Source: Zasmidium citrigriseum (Eukaryota > Ascomycota > Dothideomycetes > Mycosphaerellales > Mycosphaerellaceae). Taken from it: a stretch of DNA of 64,000 nucleotides. Positions 32,515 through 42,856 of the stretch are shown one piece after another; position 1 is the stretch's first letter; each line of letters begins with the position of its first letter. The notes under the pieces were generated by a model that was given only the letters and a program-made list of their open reading frames with translations, had not been told where the DNA came from and did no database searches. Made by a program: the position numbers and the translations under genes. The stretch covers positions 186,001-250,000 of the forward strand of contig NHNW01000006.1 of assembly GCA_002786025.1 (NCBI GenBank), given 5' to 3'.

Positions 32515-33006
32515 ATGAAGGGTCGAACTCTTATCACTCTGAGAATTGCAAGGACTTCATTTGACATTCCCAGAACAAGGCTGAAAGCTGGACTTGCAAC
32601 CTGCAGTCTTAGGTCTGAACCAGAAGGCCCCTTCCCATGGTTTCAATGCTACACATTCAGGACCACAAGGCATTCTGACTCGGGGCTACTTGTGAAACGC
32701 ACAAATTTTACCAGGAATACACTTGTACTGAGTCCTGAATTGGTAGGCACTCATCTCTTCACAATTGAGGACCTTGAGAAGCACAGCGTTCTCTTAGGTG
32801 TCCAGTACTTCAAACCCTTTCGTGGACCACTGGCCTTCGCCGGAACTCGATTGACACAAGTCCCGCGATCAGCCAAGTTGCCCTTTGAAGTCAAAGCTGC
32901 CCAAACTTCTGCGCCGATCCCTTGGGATGCTTGTGGGAGAAGCTTGAGCTCGACTGTAACCCGACGACTTGCATTTGGATCCTATATCAAAGGCCAAAAT
33001 CAGTAA
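32515..33006 (+). CDS. Doubtful orphan ORF
   Basis: An ATG-started frame of 163 codons lies within otherwise gene-poor DNA. I recognise no domain. Composition is mixed, with no signal peptide and no membrane helix. It could be a lineage-specific gene, a decayed fragment or chance; the absence of a competing frame on the other strand is the only support. Confidence 0.2.
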   Translation: MKGRTLITLRIARTSFDIPRTRLKAGLATCSLRSEPEGPFPWFQCYTFRTTRHSDSGLLVKRTNFTRNTLVLSPELVGTHLFTIEDLEKHSVLLGVQYFKPFRGPLAFAGTRLTQVPRSAKLPFEVKAAQTSAPIPWDACGRSLSSTVTRRLAFGSYIKGQNQ

Positions 33007-34503
33007 GACACCCATATCGGGGAACCGGTAGCCTACGGACATATATCGCCATGTCTATCTCATCGACCTTTGAAGTCCTCTCAAACTCTCATACTCAGCC
33101 AAATCGATTAGCACGAAGTTCTTGACGGAGTTTCAGCGGCGATCTAGCTTGTCTACGCGTCCACTGTCCTCTGAGCGCATACTGGGCATAAGTTCAGAGC
33201 CTGATGCCTGAACGAAGTCAAGTCAACTTCTCACTCTATTTGAAGCCCTTGGATACTAACATGGTTACAGGATGACCTGCTCGATTATAGTCGACGTTAG
33301 AATATCTCCAAATGCAATCGACTATTCAGCTGGTCTGTCGATATGGATTCGATGCTGTCCCATTGATTAATATGAATAGCAATCAAACGCAATCGACTAC
33401 CAATGAAGGCTCTTGTCGATAGAAACACGGCGTAGCAAGGGCTTGAGTCGAGGATTGACAGCGCCCGGCGATTGAGTACTTTGTCGTGTACTGGAGAGCG
33501 GAGCTGACGTGAGGAATCTCGAAGACACATGGTTGCGATACGGTCATCGATGTCGTGACCACGCCATCAAGAAAGTGACCCTTCCAGTGGCTGCACGACG
33601 CTCGCGATTCTGGTGACCAAAACGAACGTGATCTGGACGATTCGATGCCCCAATTGTATCACATCTGAAGGCTATGCCCTTGCTACACACGCTTCGCCGA
33701 CGTCAATGGTACGAGAACACTTGCGACGAGTTTTTGACAAGGGGCTAATATTTCAAAATCCAAGATGACAGCTGGTATGGCGGCTCGCATCACGAAGAAA
33801 ATTGGGGCGCCATGTGATACGACGTGGATGTGCTCCAACGAGGATTCAGGACCTGTCCACCTGCCACCAACGACGCTTGATCTTCGGACTGTACACGTGC
33901 CCTCCGTGGGGTACGAGGGCAGATTCTCGAACAAGTTCGTGAATGCGAGCTCCACACACAGATGTTTCAGTTTGTACACTCGAATCTCTTCCACAGAACT
34001 CCACCTCCGTGCTCGGGTTCTACTGAATCCCGCATATCTCCATCACAGTTCTAGTCCAGTCGAGGCACTTACACTGACATTCTCTGTTAGAGCTGCGCAA
34101 GGATTCTGGGGCGGTCAACCCGTTTCATCGGCGCTCTCTTGCGACATCATGACTAGTGCAACCAAAGCTAATGCCATGCAATGCCGGTCAACTTCAACGT
34201 CGGAGCCTCTAGAGACCTGACAATCCCAAGGACTTCGTCAGGATCCTCCTGCAAAAGGTGTGAACATCACGTCAAGAGGGTCATTCGCCACTGCATCGGC
34301 ACCGGCCACTTCAAACCGATCAAACTTCCATCCAAGGTTCACCTTCAACGAGACTGCAATCTCATCGAGGTCGAAATGCTTGCGATGCAACACTGAGAGC
34401 CAGCTCATCAGCCTGGATCCTCACTGCAGGTGAAACGGCGTTCAGGGCGAACGTACACCAGCCTTGACGATTCCTCTGCGAAGTGTTCGTCGCCTCAAGT
34501 GCA

Positions 34504-34510
34504 TATAAAT
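34504..34510 (+). promoter_or_regulatory. TATA box of the secreted-protein gene
   Basis: TATAAAT lies about 115 nt before the ATG at 34625. It is followed by a pyrimidine- and CA-rich leader, as is usual for strongly expressed fungal genes. Confidence 0.6.
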
Positions 34511-34624
34511 CGGTAAGCCTGCCTTCACATCTCTGCCTCTGTATCATCTGTCAACACTCATTTGACATCGAGCACACTACCTCTTGTCACTCTTTTAAAA
34601 GAACTACACATTCCTTCAAACACA

Positions 34625-35637
34625 ATGCATTCCCAATCGATCATCGCTGTTGCTGTTGGCGCTGCTGGCATCGCCAACGGAATGCCCGCTGTTGACAAGC
34701 GTGCTCCGCAGGGCTTCGGCGGCTCCAATGGCTACAACGACTATACTGGCGGCGATCAGTACGGTGCCAAAAAGTACCAGGGCGGCAGCGACGGCGGGCA
34801 GGGTGGAGGCTTTCCATTCTCACTCCTGAGCGGCGGCGGTGGTGTTGGTGGCGGCTTCCCTGGCAGCATGCTCTCCAGCGTTGGTAACATCCTGTAAGTA
34901 CCTTCCTCCTTCCTACTGCATCGATGTGAATCTGACCATGTCAACAGGCCATTCGGTGGCAGCGGTGGCAGCCCCCTTGGCGGTCTCGGTCTCCGCAAGC
35001 GCGCAGAGCAGAAGGCTCAAAATGGACAGAACGGTGGTTGGGGCGATGACGATGACTGCGAAGAGCAGTGTGAGGACTACTGCGACAAATACTTCGATGG
35101 CCAGGTAAGTCGAGACGACTCCCACCCCACCAGCTATCCCACATGGCCGTCAGGAAATCCGGACACATGCTAATACATTTACAGGACTGGCAAGAGCAGC
35201 AATGCGAGAGCTATTGCCCGCAGGCTTGCGACAACAGCAACAACGGTGGCGGCTACAAGCCAGAGGGCGACCCTGAGCAGGCTTTCTGCCACATCTGGGA
35301 CTTCATCCAGAACGGTCAAGGCCGCTACAGAAATGGTGGCTTTGGCAACAACCGCTGGAACCAGGGCGGCTTCGGCCAGAGCCTTAGCCAGGGCGGTTTC
35401 CAGAAGAGACAGTCCATCCCTCGCATCCCACCTGGTTTCGGCCCTGGTCCAGTTGTCCGTCCAGGCCAGTATGGCGGTGACTTCAACCAGCAGTGCCCGC
35501 TTTGGCAGAATGGCGGCTACAAGCCTAACTACCGCGGTGGTGATGATGATTGGCAGCAGGGGGGCTACAAGGGCGGTGACTACCACCTTGACAATGATCA
35601 TCAAGATGATGACTGGCAGCAGGGCGGCCGCTTCTAA
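34625..35637 (+). CDS. Secreted Gly/Asp/Gln-rich cysteine-containing protein with Kex2 sites
   Basis: Three exons (34625-34893, 34948-35104, 35185-35637) give 292 residues. MHSQSIIAVAVGAAGIANG is a signal peptide, and PAVDKR at 21-26 ends a short propeptide at a Kex2-type dibasic site. Two further dibasic sites (GLRKR, GFQKR) would cut the protein into three or four peptides. A central cysteine cluster (DDDCEEQCEDYCDKYF, then QQCESYCPQACDN) sits between Gly-rich arms. The C-terminus repeats DDDWQQGG twice. No catalytic family is recognised. Secretion and Kex2 processing are strong inferences; a role in the cell wall, adhesion or host interaction is possible. A TATA box and a CA-rich leader suggest high expression. 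The introns are 54 nt (branch CTGAC) and 80 nt. Confidence 0.83.
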
Positions 35638-35833
35638 ACGCCTTGTGGCAAAGATCTGAACCCAGTCATTCGATCGAGAAGAGATACCAAAATGGGTAGA
35701 TTGGTTGGGACTTGACAAGGCGTTCTTTGTATACTAGTCTCCTTGTGCTCGATGTCTCCTGAGGCGTCACGCTCCTTTAGAAATTCAACAGTCTTGTGCT
35801 TTCCGCTAGCAATACCAAGGGGTCTCAATTTTC

Positions 35834-36435
35834 CTACACACTGTTCTCCTCGGCAAACTTCATTGCCCTCTCGATCATGAATCCGGCCCCGGTTGTATCC
35901 AAACACTCCTCCATCCTCACAATCCTCTCTCCTTTCCCATCCATCTCCGTGACCCAAACGTATGCAATGGGATACTCCAAAACTCTGGGATCGTCTTTCA
36001 CAGGTTTGAAGACGTAGTTGATCGTATGTCTCACGGCAACGACCCGAGCCTGGACATCGACCGTGACTTCGTGGATGTCGCTGGAGGCACTTTGCATGAG
36101 GGCTCCGAGCATAAGTAGGGCTGGCTCGTGCTCAGTGCGTGTTATAGGGCCTTTGAAAGGCGGTGGCATCGACGGGCCTGGATGGAAACGCATTACGCAG
36201 TTTGACGTGCGGTAGGCGTAGACATTGGAGGGGTCGAAGGGATTGCCTGTGGGCCCGGACTTGGATTCGAATGCGCGGATGTGTGATATTGCTGTGGTTT
36301 TGAGCTTTTCGTAGAAATCTTGAGGCATTCTGATGTAGTCTTGTTGCGATGAAATCTTTTGAAGGCAGTTGGCACAGCAATGGACACCCATTTCAAGAAC
36401 TTACATTCATCATTGACGGTCATGATGCCGGACAT
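35834..36435 (-). CDS. NTF2-like / SnoaL-like small protein
   Basis: Two exons (36435-36405 and 36339-35834) give 178 residues. The 65-nt intron (GTAAGT...CAAG) joins MSGIMTVNDE to YYIRMPQDFYEKLK. Without it the frame has only a weak internal start at 36328. The body fits an NTF2-like cone fold: a starting helix (FYEKLKTTAISHIRAFES), then NPFDPSNVYAYRTSNCVMRF, then strand-rich segments ending MDGKGERIVRMEECLDTTGA with a closing helix. Fungal proteins of this kind are often annotated SnoaL-like; function is unknown and no catalytic residues can be named. Its start lies 425 nt downstream of the end of the SDR gene, in the same orientation. Confidence 0.7.
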
Positions 36436-36860
36436 TCATGTGGAAGGCTTGGAGAGCCAGGGCATTGTGGCTGCATGTCCTGTACATCCGAACCAGACGT
36501 AGTGCAACATTGGTAGGTCTAACGCAATCAGTATGAACAAGCTCCTTACCAGCATGAGATGCGGAAACGAAAGGCTCGGAAAGGTAGGCTGAGCGCTCGG
36601 CCAAGATCGCGATTGTATCGGACGGCCCGGATAATCATTTGACTTGGTATTTGAGGTCTGTCCACACCGAACCGCGACTATGTCGTTGTTGGACGGCCCA
36701 GGGGCTTGGCCGACCTCGACACAAGCATCTAGTCTAAGCTTTGCTGTGGCACCCAACATCGTATTCGTTCCCGCAGACGTACGAACCTGTTCAGTGCTGG
36801 AACGCACAACTTCATGGCCGTCGTCAGTGTCGTAGACGAGTAGTCGCCCGACATGCAGCA
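36436..36860. other. Intergenic, NTF2-like promoter
   Basis: 425 nt between co-oriented genes. A 141-codon open frame on the minus strand (36436-36861) lacks protein-like features. Nothing else is seen. Confidence 0.5.
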
Positions 36861-37706
36861 TTAGACACCACCGGTGCCGGTAGACTCCGTAATGCCTCCG
36901 TCAACGATAAGGGCGTGGCTTGTAATATACTTGGCAGCGTCGCTGGCGAGAAATACCACAGCATTTGCAACATCGATGCTGTCACCCATTCGGCCCATAG
37001 GGACGTTGTGCTGAGTGATCTTTCTGGCAACCTCCCGATCTTCTTCTTTATCGCTCTGTTCCAGATTCTCAACCAGAGGAGTGTACATTAGGCCGGGTAC
37101 GACACAATTCATCCGGACGCCTTTCGAAGCATACATGCAGCCAGTAGCTTTGGTGTACTGAATGACAGCTGCTTTCGCAGTGGCGTAGGCAATCTGTGGC
37201 TTCCCAATGTATCTCAGGGCTGTAATAGAAGCATTGTTGACAATCGCTCCAGACCCTTGTCGCTCCATAATTGGTAGTACAAGACGGCAGACTCTGAATA
37301 CGCTATTCAGATTAAGATCGATTTGCTTCTGCCATAGCTCCTCAGAAATGCTTCCAGGGTCTCCAGGGGCGGTCATGCCCACGTTGTTATAACAAATGTC
37401 GATCCGGCCGTGCTTGTCCAATGCTGTTTTGACGAATTTCTCGATGTCTTTTATGTCGGTCATATCTGCTGCCATAACATCGCAGACAGCTTCCGGATAT
37501 TCTTCCAGTAGTCGTCGCTTTGTATACTCGGCTGCTTCAACTCTCAGATCGCATCCGACGATTTTGACTCCGTTTGAGGCAAGCACTTTGGCTGTAGCTG
37601 CTCCATTGCCCCATGTTGGTGAGTTCGGTATTCCCACTTGGCCGATGCCTGTGATTAGAGCAATTTTCCCTCTCAGATCGGGGTAAGTAGGGAGTTGAGA
37701 CGCCAT
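36861..37706 (-). CDS. Classical short-chain dehydrogenase/reductase
   Basis: One exon encodes 281 residues. The Rossmann loop reads TGIGQVGIPNSPTWGNGAA (residues 19-37), carrying an unusual insertion between the usual TGxxxGxG glycines. NNVG at 107-110 is the adenine-ring motif, and the active site is Ser160, Tyr174 and Lys178 (YATAK). SHALIVDGG near the C-terminus is typical of the family. It is a cytosolic NAD(P)-dependent oxidoreductase; the Asp in VGCDLR after the second strand suggests NAD rather than NADP (inference). The substrate is unknown. It is divergent from the C11orf54-type hydrolase over 610 nt. Confidence 0.9.
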   Translation of the reverse strand: MASQLPTYPDLRGKIALITGIGQVGIPNSPTWGNGAATAKVLASNGVKIVGCDLRVEAAEYTKRRLLEEYPEAVCDVMAADMTDIKDIEKFVKTALDKHGRIDICYNNVGMTAPGDPGSISEELWQKQIDLNLNSVFRVCRLVLPIMERQGSGAIVNNASITALRYIGKPQIAYATAKAAVIQYTKATGCMYASKGVRMNCVVPGLMYTPLVENLEQSDKEEDREVARKITQHNVPMGRMGDSIDVANAVVFLASDAAKYITSHALIVDGGITESTGTGGV

Positions 37707-38316
37707 GTTGGATGTTCAGTGAGGACGTTAGCTGTGAAGTTTAAAAGGACCTTGTATCTCAATGAGAACGAGGTTCGAAAAGGTGACGGGACCGGCTATC
37801 TTTTGCCTCGAGACGAGCAACTGCATGGGAGTCCTGAAGCGCCGAAGTCGTCATCTTTTCAAATCCCAATGCCATGAGGGGTAAACGTGAGTGGGGGACT
37901 GAGGGGAGCATTGCGGAGCTCACGGTCCTTGCAGGCTTCCTGATGCCATGTTAGTAACGATGGGTGTGTTGCGCTCGGCGAAGTCGGAGGCCTTTCTCGG
38001 TGGTGTGAGATGGATGTTTTGATGACGAAGAGAAAGAGGTAAAGTCGCGACTCACTCCAAAATTGAACGCCGCACGGTCCAACGGGTCAACTTCACCTCA
38101 CTCCGGCTCTTCCTATCTTCTACAACCTTGCAACTTACAAGACCAAAACCACGGCCGTAAGAATAGTCGTCTCGGCCTATACAGAAGATGTTCTACTAAG
38201 CGTGAGAAGCTCTCATAAGATCTTTCATTCCAGCCTCGAGGCGTTCATCTCTAGCATTTCATTACCTTCAACACAGAGCCTATCAGACATCTCATTGTAT
38301 CGATCTACAAGCCACG
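37707..38316. promoter_or_regulatory. Divergent promoter region, SDR and ester hydrolase
   Basis: 610 nt between divergent starts, with no specific element recognised. A short frame (37695-37877) is not protein-like. Confidence 0.45.
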
Positions 38317-39297
38317 ATGTCGACGCAAAAGTATCCTCTCACGCCTCCTACTCTGGACGAGCTAGTACAAGTCCTACAACCTACTTTACAAGAAAATTAC
38401 AAGACCTCATCCATCAGCGTCTCTCAATGTCCGGATCTTCGGAAACCTCCCTACCATCTCGCCACCGAAGGCCTCTCCGGCAGAGAATGCATAGCAGACA
38501 TAGGCGGCCAGCCCAATCTCTTTCCAACACCACGTCTCGACTGCAAATGGTCCATGCTCTCTCTGGCCCAACAGATGGACATGTCTCCTTCTCAAGGCCA
38601 TCTCCTCGGTGCAGGAGCAGGCCCATTCCATGTCATAGGCATGAATTCCGAGCTGGCTCCCAACTTAAGCTGGAAAGACTCTTTCGACAATGTACAAAAC
38701 TTGACATACTACACCAAGTTCGAAGACCCACCCGGCAAAGCCTCCTGTGAGAAGAGTCCCACACCAGACTGCGCCCTCATGATAAACCTCTACGGCAGCA
38801 CCGGGCTCCCCGGTCCCGTCCTAAAAATCACCGCCCGCGGCCGCGAAGGCTCCCAAAAGTCCTTCACCGAATGCCTCCGCCGCGCCCTGCACGCCCACTA
38901 CGGCGACATCCGCCCCATCTCCATCGGCGGCGTCTTCCTCCTCAAAAAGGGGAAATCAAAATTCCACGTCATGCCCGACTTTCCCCCTCAAGAAAACCTG
39001 CCGTTCAAAGACGCCAAGCAGCTAAACGACTGGTTGACGTATCACGATTTCGAGGCCCCGATTGTGTGTTTGACGGTGTTTCATTCGGCGGATCCGGGGA
39101 AGATGATGGGGTTGAGGATGGAGCATACGCATTGTTTTGAGGCGGGTGGGGGTGGGAAGGGAGGGCATTATCATTATGATTTGGATGAGGGTGGGGAGGG
39201 GGAGGAGGTGGAGTATGAGGCTTATTTGAATACGGCGAAGGTGATTTATAGGATTGATAAGCCGGAGGTTACGTTGGAGAGGGATTTGCATGATTGA
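38317..39297 (+). CDS. Ester hydrolase, C11orf54/PTD012 (DUF1907) family
   Basis: One exon encodes 326 residues. The fold is recognised from IADIGGQPNLFPTPRLDCKW, then LLGAGAGPFHVIGMNSEL, then the metal-binding end HVMPDFP and EHTHCFEAGG with GGHYHYD. In the human homologue these histidines bind zinc and the protein hydrolyses model esters (family knowledge). A full-length domain is present with no truncation. The glycine run GGGGKGG between the two histidine motifs is longer than I recall and probably loops out. The protein is cytosolic or nuclear with unknown physiological substrate. Synonymous codon use changes visibly near 39040: the upstream part is C-ending, the last 250 nt are T/G-ending. 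Confidence 0.9.
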   Translation: MSTQKYPLTPPTLDELVQVLQPTLQENYKTSSISVSQCPDLRKPPYHLATEGLSGRECIADIGGQPNLFPTPRLDCKWSMLSLAQQMDMSPSQGHLLGAGAGPFHVIGMNSELAPNLSWKDSFDNVQNLTYYTKFEDPPGKASCEKSPTPDCALMINLYGSTGLPGPVLKITARGREGSQKSFTECLRRALHAHYGDIRPISIGGVFLLKKGKSKFHVMPDFPPQENLPFKDAKQLNDWLTYHDFEAPIVCLTVFHSADPGKMMGLRMEHTHCFEAGGGGKGGHYHYDLDEGGEGEEVEYEAYLNTAKVIYRIDKPEVTLERDLHD

Positions 39298-39436
39298 TCT
39301 GGGGACTGCCAATTATACGAATTTGATACTGCTTTTCACTACGAATAAGATTCTATTAGGCTTCATCACACAGGAAATTACACTCCTGTTCAATACCGAA
39401 CTTTCCAACGACTCATCGCCAAACGCGCCCCATCAT

Positions 39437-40626
39437 CTACGCAGCATTCCTAGCGCCGCCCTCCTTCTCTCTCGCACGCACAGTCGCCAACTCAACATCA
39501 CCCGAAATGAAACCCTCCCTCATCAGCCGACGGTTGTTCTCACGCTCCAGCTTCAAAGCCTGCTTCTGCGCTCTCAACTTCCGGGTGAAGTACCAGATCA
39601 AAGCGATCACAGCCAAAGGAGTGGCAATGCAAAAGATACAGAGGGCGGCGATGTACAGGCTCTGAGCGCTCTCCGGGCTGATCGTGCGAGCCTGCAGATG
39701 GTGTGTCTGCACATGTGCTGGCTGAGCAATAGGCAGACTGGGGTTGGAGACCTCGACGTCGAATTTGTTCACGTTGCCGATGACCCACTCGCTGCTGGCT
39801 TCGCGCTTGCTGTGGTGAGGCTTGGACTGCTCGAAGGGAAGCCCCTGCGACTCAGGCATGTCGATGTGTTCTTCGAAGTCGGACATGGCGTGCTCAGCTT
39901 CGTCAAAGGTATCGAAGCTGCCGCTGGCGACGGACTGGTCATTCGTCTCTTCGTGGGAGTCATAGTAATCAGGACCCTTGTGCTCGTCGAATTCATGCTT
40001 AGAGCGGTGCTGGCCAACCAACGAGCCATCCTCATCATGCTTGTCGCCAGGGTTATCGACAGTGAAGTCAGCCTCGAAAGCGCCCTGATCGTCGTCGACT
40101 TTGGTGGTCTCGCTAGTGCCGTCCGTCTTGGAGTCTTGGATGTCGGTGACGTTGTGGTATTGGTCGTCATACCAGAAGTCCTCGCCTTTCTTGCCGCCGC
40201 TGGGCGTGGTGCCGTTCAGCTTCCAGTCCTGGTGCTTGTGGCCGGAGTCGTCCTTATGGTCGGTCCACTCGTCTTGGTCGTCGTGGGCGTCGCGGAAGCC
40301 CTGGTTCTCGTCTTGCTTGTGGCCTTCGAACTGGGCGTTGGGCTTGCTGGGGTCTTCTTTGAACGTCACGCCGTGGATGGTCTCATTCTTGTTGGAGTTG
40401 TGCTCGTTGTGGAGATCGGCGACACCTTGATGTATAATCAGTCGCGCATTCTCAATCTTGGTAGTCTAGAAGTCTCACCATCTTGACGATGAATATCGGT
40501 CAAGTTATGCGAAGTGGACGACCAGTCGCCGCAAATCTTGTGGCCCTGTCCATCGAACCAACACGACTTGTGCGCAAAGTTCTTTGGTGTCGGCGGCGCC
40601 TGCTGGCGAGCTTGAACGGCGACCAT
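39437..40626 (-). CDS. Single-pass membrane protein with acidic/His-rich domain
   Basis: Two exons (40626-40479 and 40425-39437), intron 53 nt, give 378 residues. The start is MVAVQARQQAPPTP; the frame stays open upstream only to a TTG. I do not recognise a family. Residues about 50-270 are extremely rich in Asp, His, Glu, Lys and Gln (for example QDEWTDHKDDSGHKHQDW), hydrophilic and probably extended. A dibasic HHSKREASSEW lies just before a more ordered segment. One hydrophobic helix (SLYIAALCIFCIATPLAV plus IALIWYF) near 310-335 is followed by a basic tail FTRKLRAQKQALK. There is no clear N-terminal signal peptide, so topology is uncertain. A His/Asp-rich extracellular or luminal domain could bind metal ions, but that is speculation. 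Confidence 0.75.
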
Positions 40627-41315
40627 TTTGAAACGAGTGTTGGGCGGAGGCGTAAACGACTGACTACCACGAGCACGCGGCGACGAAGGACGAAGAGGAA
40701 CTGGCAACCGCAAGAAAGAGGGTGGTGGGCGTGAGGAGAAGATGCGGATCGTCGCGGAAAGTGTGTGGATATTGTATGGTTCGTAGAAGCTGGTAATTCG
40801 TTTACGCTGTCCTCTAAATGGTTCCGTGAAGATGTATGATGCTTAAGGGTGGAGTTACCAACATACCGGCCTCCGCTTCATCTGCGTCCAATTCTGCTTG
40901 GCTTCGTGAATCCGCAAGAGTCGCCAGGCGGAGTGCCGTTTCCTCGACATTGCGTGTGTACCTGCCTTGTGTTATGCTGCCGATGCAGGAACGATGCAGT
41001 GAAAGCAGGTACAGTCAAGCCGATGCAGCTGTGCCAACATCAACTGGTACGACCTCTCCAACAGAACCATCGCGATAGCTGTGAAGAATGGTTCCGAGAA
41101 AGTCATTTCGATAATTGTGCACTATGGGTATTTTGCTTACAAGTAATAGTAATCATTGGACAGAGTTGAATAGACCAAATCGCAGGGGGTATCCCTATCC
41201 CGATCCTCGAATTGCGCCGATATGCAAATTGAACGCCGTCACTCCTGTCCTGTTTTTGCCTCGTAACCTGTCATCACTTCGTGGTTGTTTTTGTCGTATG
41301 TGCAGTTCATCGTCG
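40627..41315. other. Intergenic, membrane-protein promoter and kinase 3' end
   Basis: 689 nt between co-oriented genes. Small frames exist on the plus strand (40836-41169) without protein-like features. Nothing else is recognised. Confidence 0.5.
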
Positions 41316-42770
41316 TTAATTCCATCCGTGTCCTCGTAAGGATTCTTCACTCTCTTCGCGACACCCTTCAAACCATGGAGAGCGCAAAGCATCGCTGATG
41401 GTGAATCTTATGTCGATATCCTTTTCAAGGCAGCCTTTGACCAGGTCAATGACATCTGCGCCTCCTGCTGCAGCCTCTCGAAGAGCAGTCTCATCCCAGT
41501 CTGCTCTTAGTATGAGCTCAGCAGTTTTACTGGGCATTGGATGTCTGAAGGGTAGGTCGCCCGTACAGAGCGCATAGACAATAACACCAAATGCCCAAAC
41601 GTCGCCAGCGGTTTCGAACAATTTGCGGTTGACAGACAGACCTTTTGGTGAGGCGTATTCCAGTGTCCCGATCACTGAAGAAGCCGTTGGCACTGGGAGC
41701 TCCGTTGACAGCGAGAGATGCTCGGTGTATCTCTCAGGCGCAGTGGTTTCGTCGATGCTTTCGCTGTGAAGGAAGTCCGCGAGACCAAAATCACAGAGTC
41801 TGAGATTACCACCCTCCGAGTCCGCGTTAGGTGTAGATAGATCAACCAGACAGTTTTCCAGTTTGACATCGCGATGGCAGACTCGAATGTCTTCGTGCAA
41901 GTATCGTAGGGCGCATGCTAGTTGGTAGGCGTAGGTTTTCGCAAGGTGTGCTGGGAGACCCTTGCGACCATTGTTGGCTGAAGCATTTTGCCTGCACTTG
42001 CGCACAAGATCAAACAGGGTGCCTCCAACATTCAGATCCATGACGCAAAAGGTCGCAAAGTCTGTCTCGTAGACTGCGTGCAAGCTCAGTACGTGCCTGT
42101 GCTTGAGATATCGCCAGATCGACACTTCGTGTTCGACCTCTTGCTGGGCTTTCTCGTTCTCGGCCTCGTTCACTCCGGATATGTTCTTGCGAACGATCTT
42201 GACTGCCCGAATCACCCGATTGCCGTTTTCCTCGAGGGAGTGGACTTCCTTGACAACGCCGAAGCCTCCGCGGTTGATAGTGCGACCTATGATGTATTCA
42301 TTGTTCAGACCAATAGACTGACCTTCATCATCGGGCTTGGGCTCGGGAGCCGCCTCCTCGGTGTCTCCCTTGGCCCAATTCGACAGAAAGGCGTGTGCGG
42401 GACTGACTGAAGTGTTAGCAGATGTCGAGCGACGCGAACTGCGTCTGGATCCAGAGTTGGGGATCCTCGAGGGACGTGGCATACGTATAGACCGCGTACT
42501 CGAATTTCTGCTGAGTGGGTCGCGATCGTATTCTGCTGTCGGCGACATCAAGACTGGTGAATATAGCGAATGATCGACTCTTTGTGCTTCAGGTATCGTC
42601 TGCGGTGATACCGTCAATTTCGCGGCGATGGATTCGATGGATTCGGTAAGAGCGCTGATGTTTGTAGGCGACACTGGCGTCTGCAACTCACGATCATTGC
42701 TGGGAGATATCGTCGATGCGGATGTCAGGGAGGCTGTTGTTGATCGGTCCAGGTCGCTTGATGTTGCCAT
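41316..42770 (-). CDS. Ser/Thr protein kinase, CAMK-like
   Basis: One exon encodes 484 residues. The first 155 are Ser/Thr/Arg-rich and disordered. The kinase domain spans about 157-470: glycine loop GRTINRGGFGVV (162-173), Lys191 in RAVKIV, HRDVKLENCL with catalytic Asp301, and DFG at 327-329. Activation-segment end GTLEYASPKGL and the F-helix Asp390 (GDVWAFG) follow. The usual Ala-Pro-Glu is Ser-Pro-Lys (374-376), so the conserved Glu that pairs with an Arg is replaced. Gene-specific identity is not clear; it resembles fungal CAMK-group regulators. The domain looks active, since Lys, Asp and DFG are intact. The start ATG lies 86 nt after the stop of the upstream disordered-protein gene. Confidence 0.9.
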   Translation of the reverse strand: MATSSDLDRSTTASLTSASTISPSNDRELQTPVSPTNISALTESIESIAAKLTVSPQTIPEAQRVDHSLYSPVLMSPTAEYDRDPLSRNSSTRSIRMPRPSRIPNSGSRRSSRRSTSANTSVSPAHAFLSNWAKGDTEEAAPEPKPDDEGQSIGLNNEYIIGRTINRGGFGVVKEVHSLEENGNRVIRAVKIVRKNISGVNEAENEKAQQEVEHEVSIWRYLKHRHVLSLHAVYETDFATFCVMDLNVGGTLFDLVRKCRQNASANNGRKGLPAHLAKTYAYQLACALRYLHEDIRVCHRDVKLENCLVDLSTPNADSEGGNLRLCDFGLADFLHSESIDETTAPERYTEHLSLSTELPVPTASSVIGTLEYASPKGLSVNRKLFETAGDVWAFGVIVYALCTGDLPFRHPMPSKTAELILRADWDETALREAAAGGADVIDLVKGCLEKDIDIRFTISDALRSPWFEGCREESEESLRGHGWN

Positions 42771-42856
42771 TCCGATCGTCGCTGTTCGAGCGTCGGACAG
42801 GTTGTCCTATTTATCCTCAATAAGCAAGGTGTCTCCACCAGTCACAAGCGTGCAAA

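Larger units (their letters stand above)
32207..34624. other. Gene-poor region of 2.4 kb
   Basis: This is the largest stretch without a convincing gene. It carries an isolated ATG-started frame (32515-33006, listed separately) and several overlapping short frames on both strands at 33.3-34.4 kb. I see no transposon coding sequence and no tRNA. The right end holds the promoter of the secreted-protein gene. Confidence 0.5.

Noticed and set aside
33683..34220. Overlapping frames of 103 (minus) and 151 (plus) codons
   Set aside because: They overlap each other antisense in gene-poor DNA, with no domains, signal peptide or splice logic.
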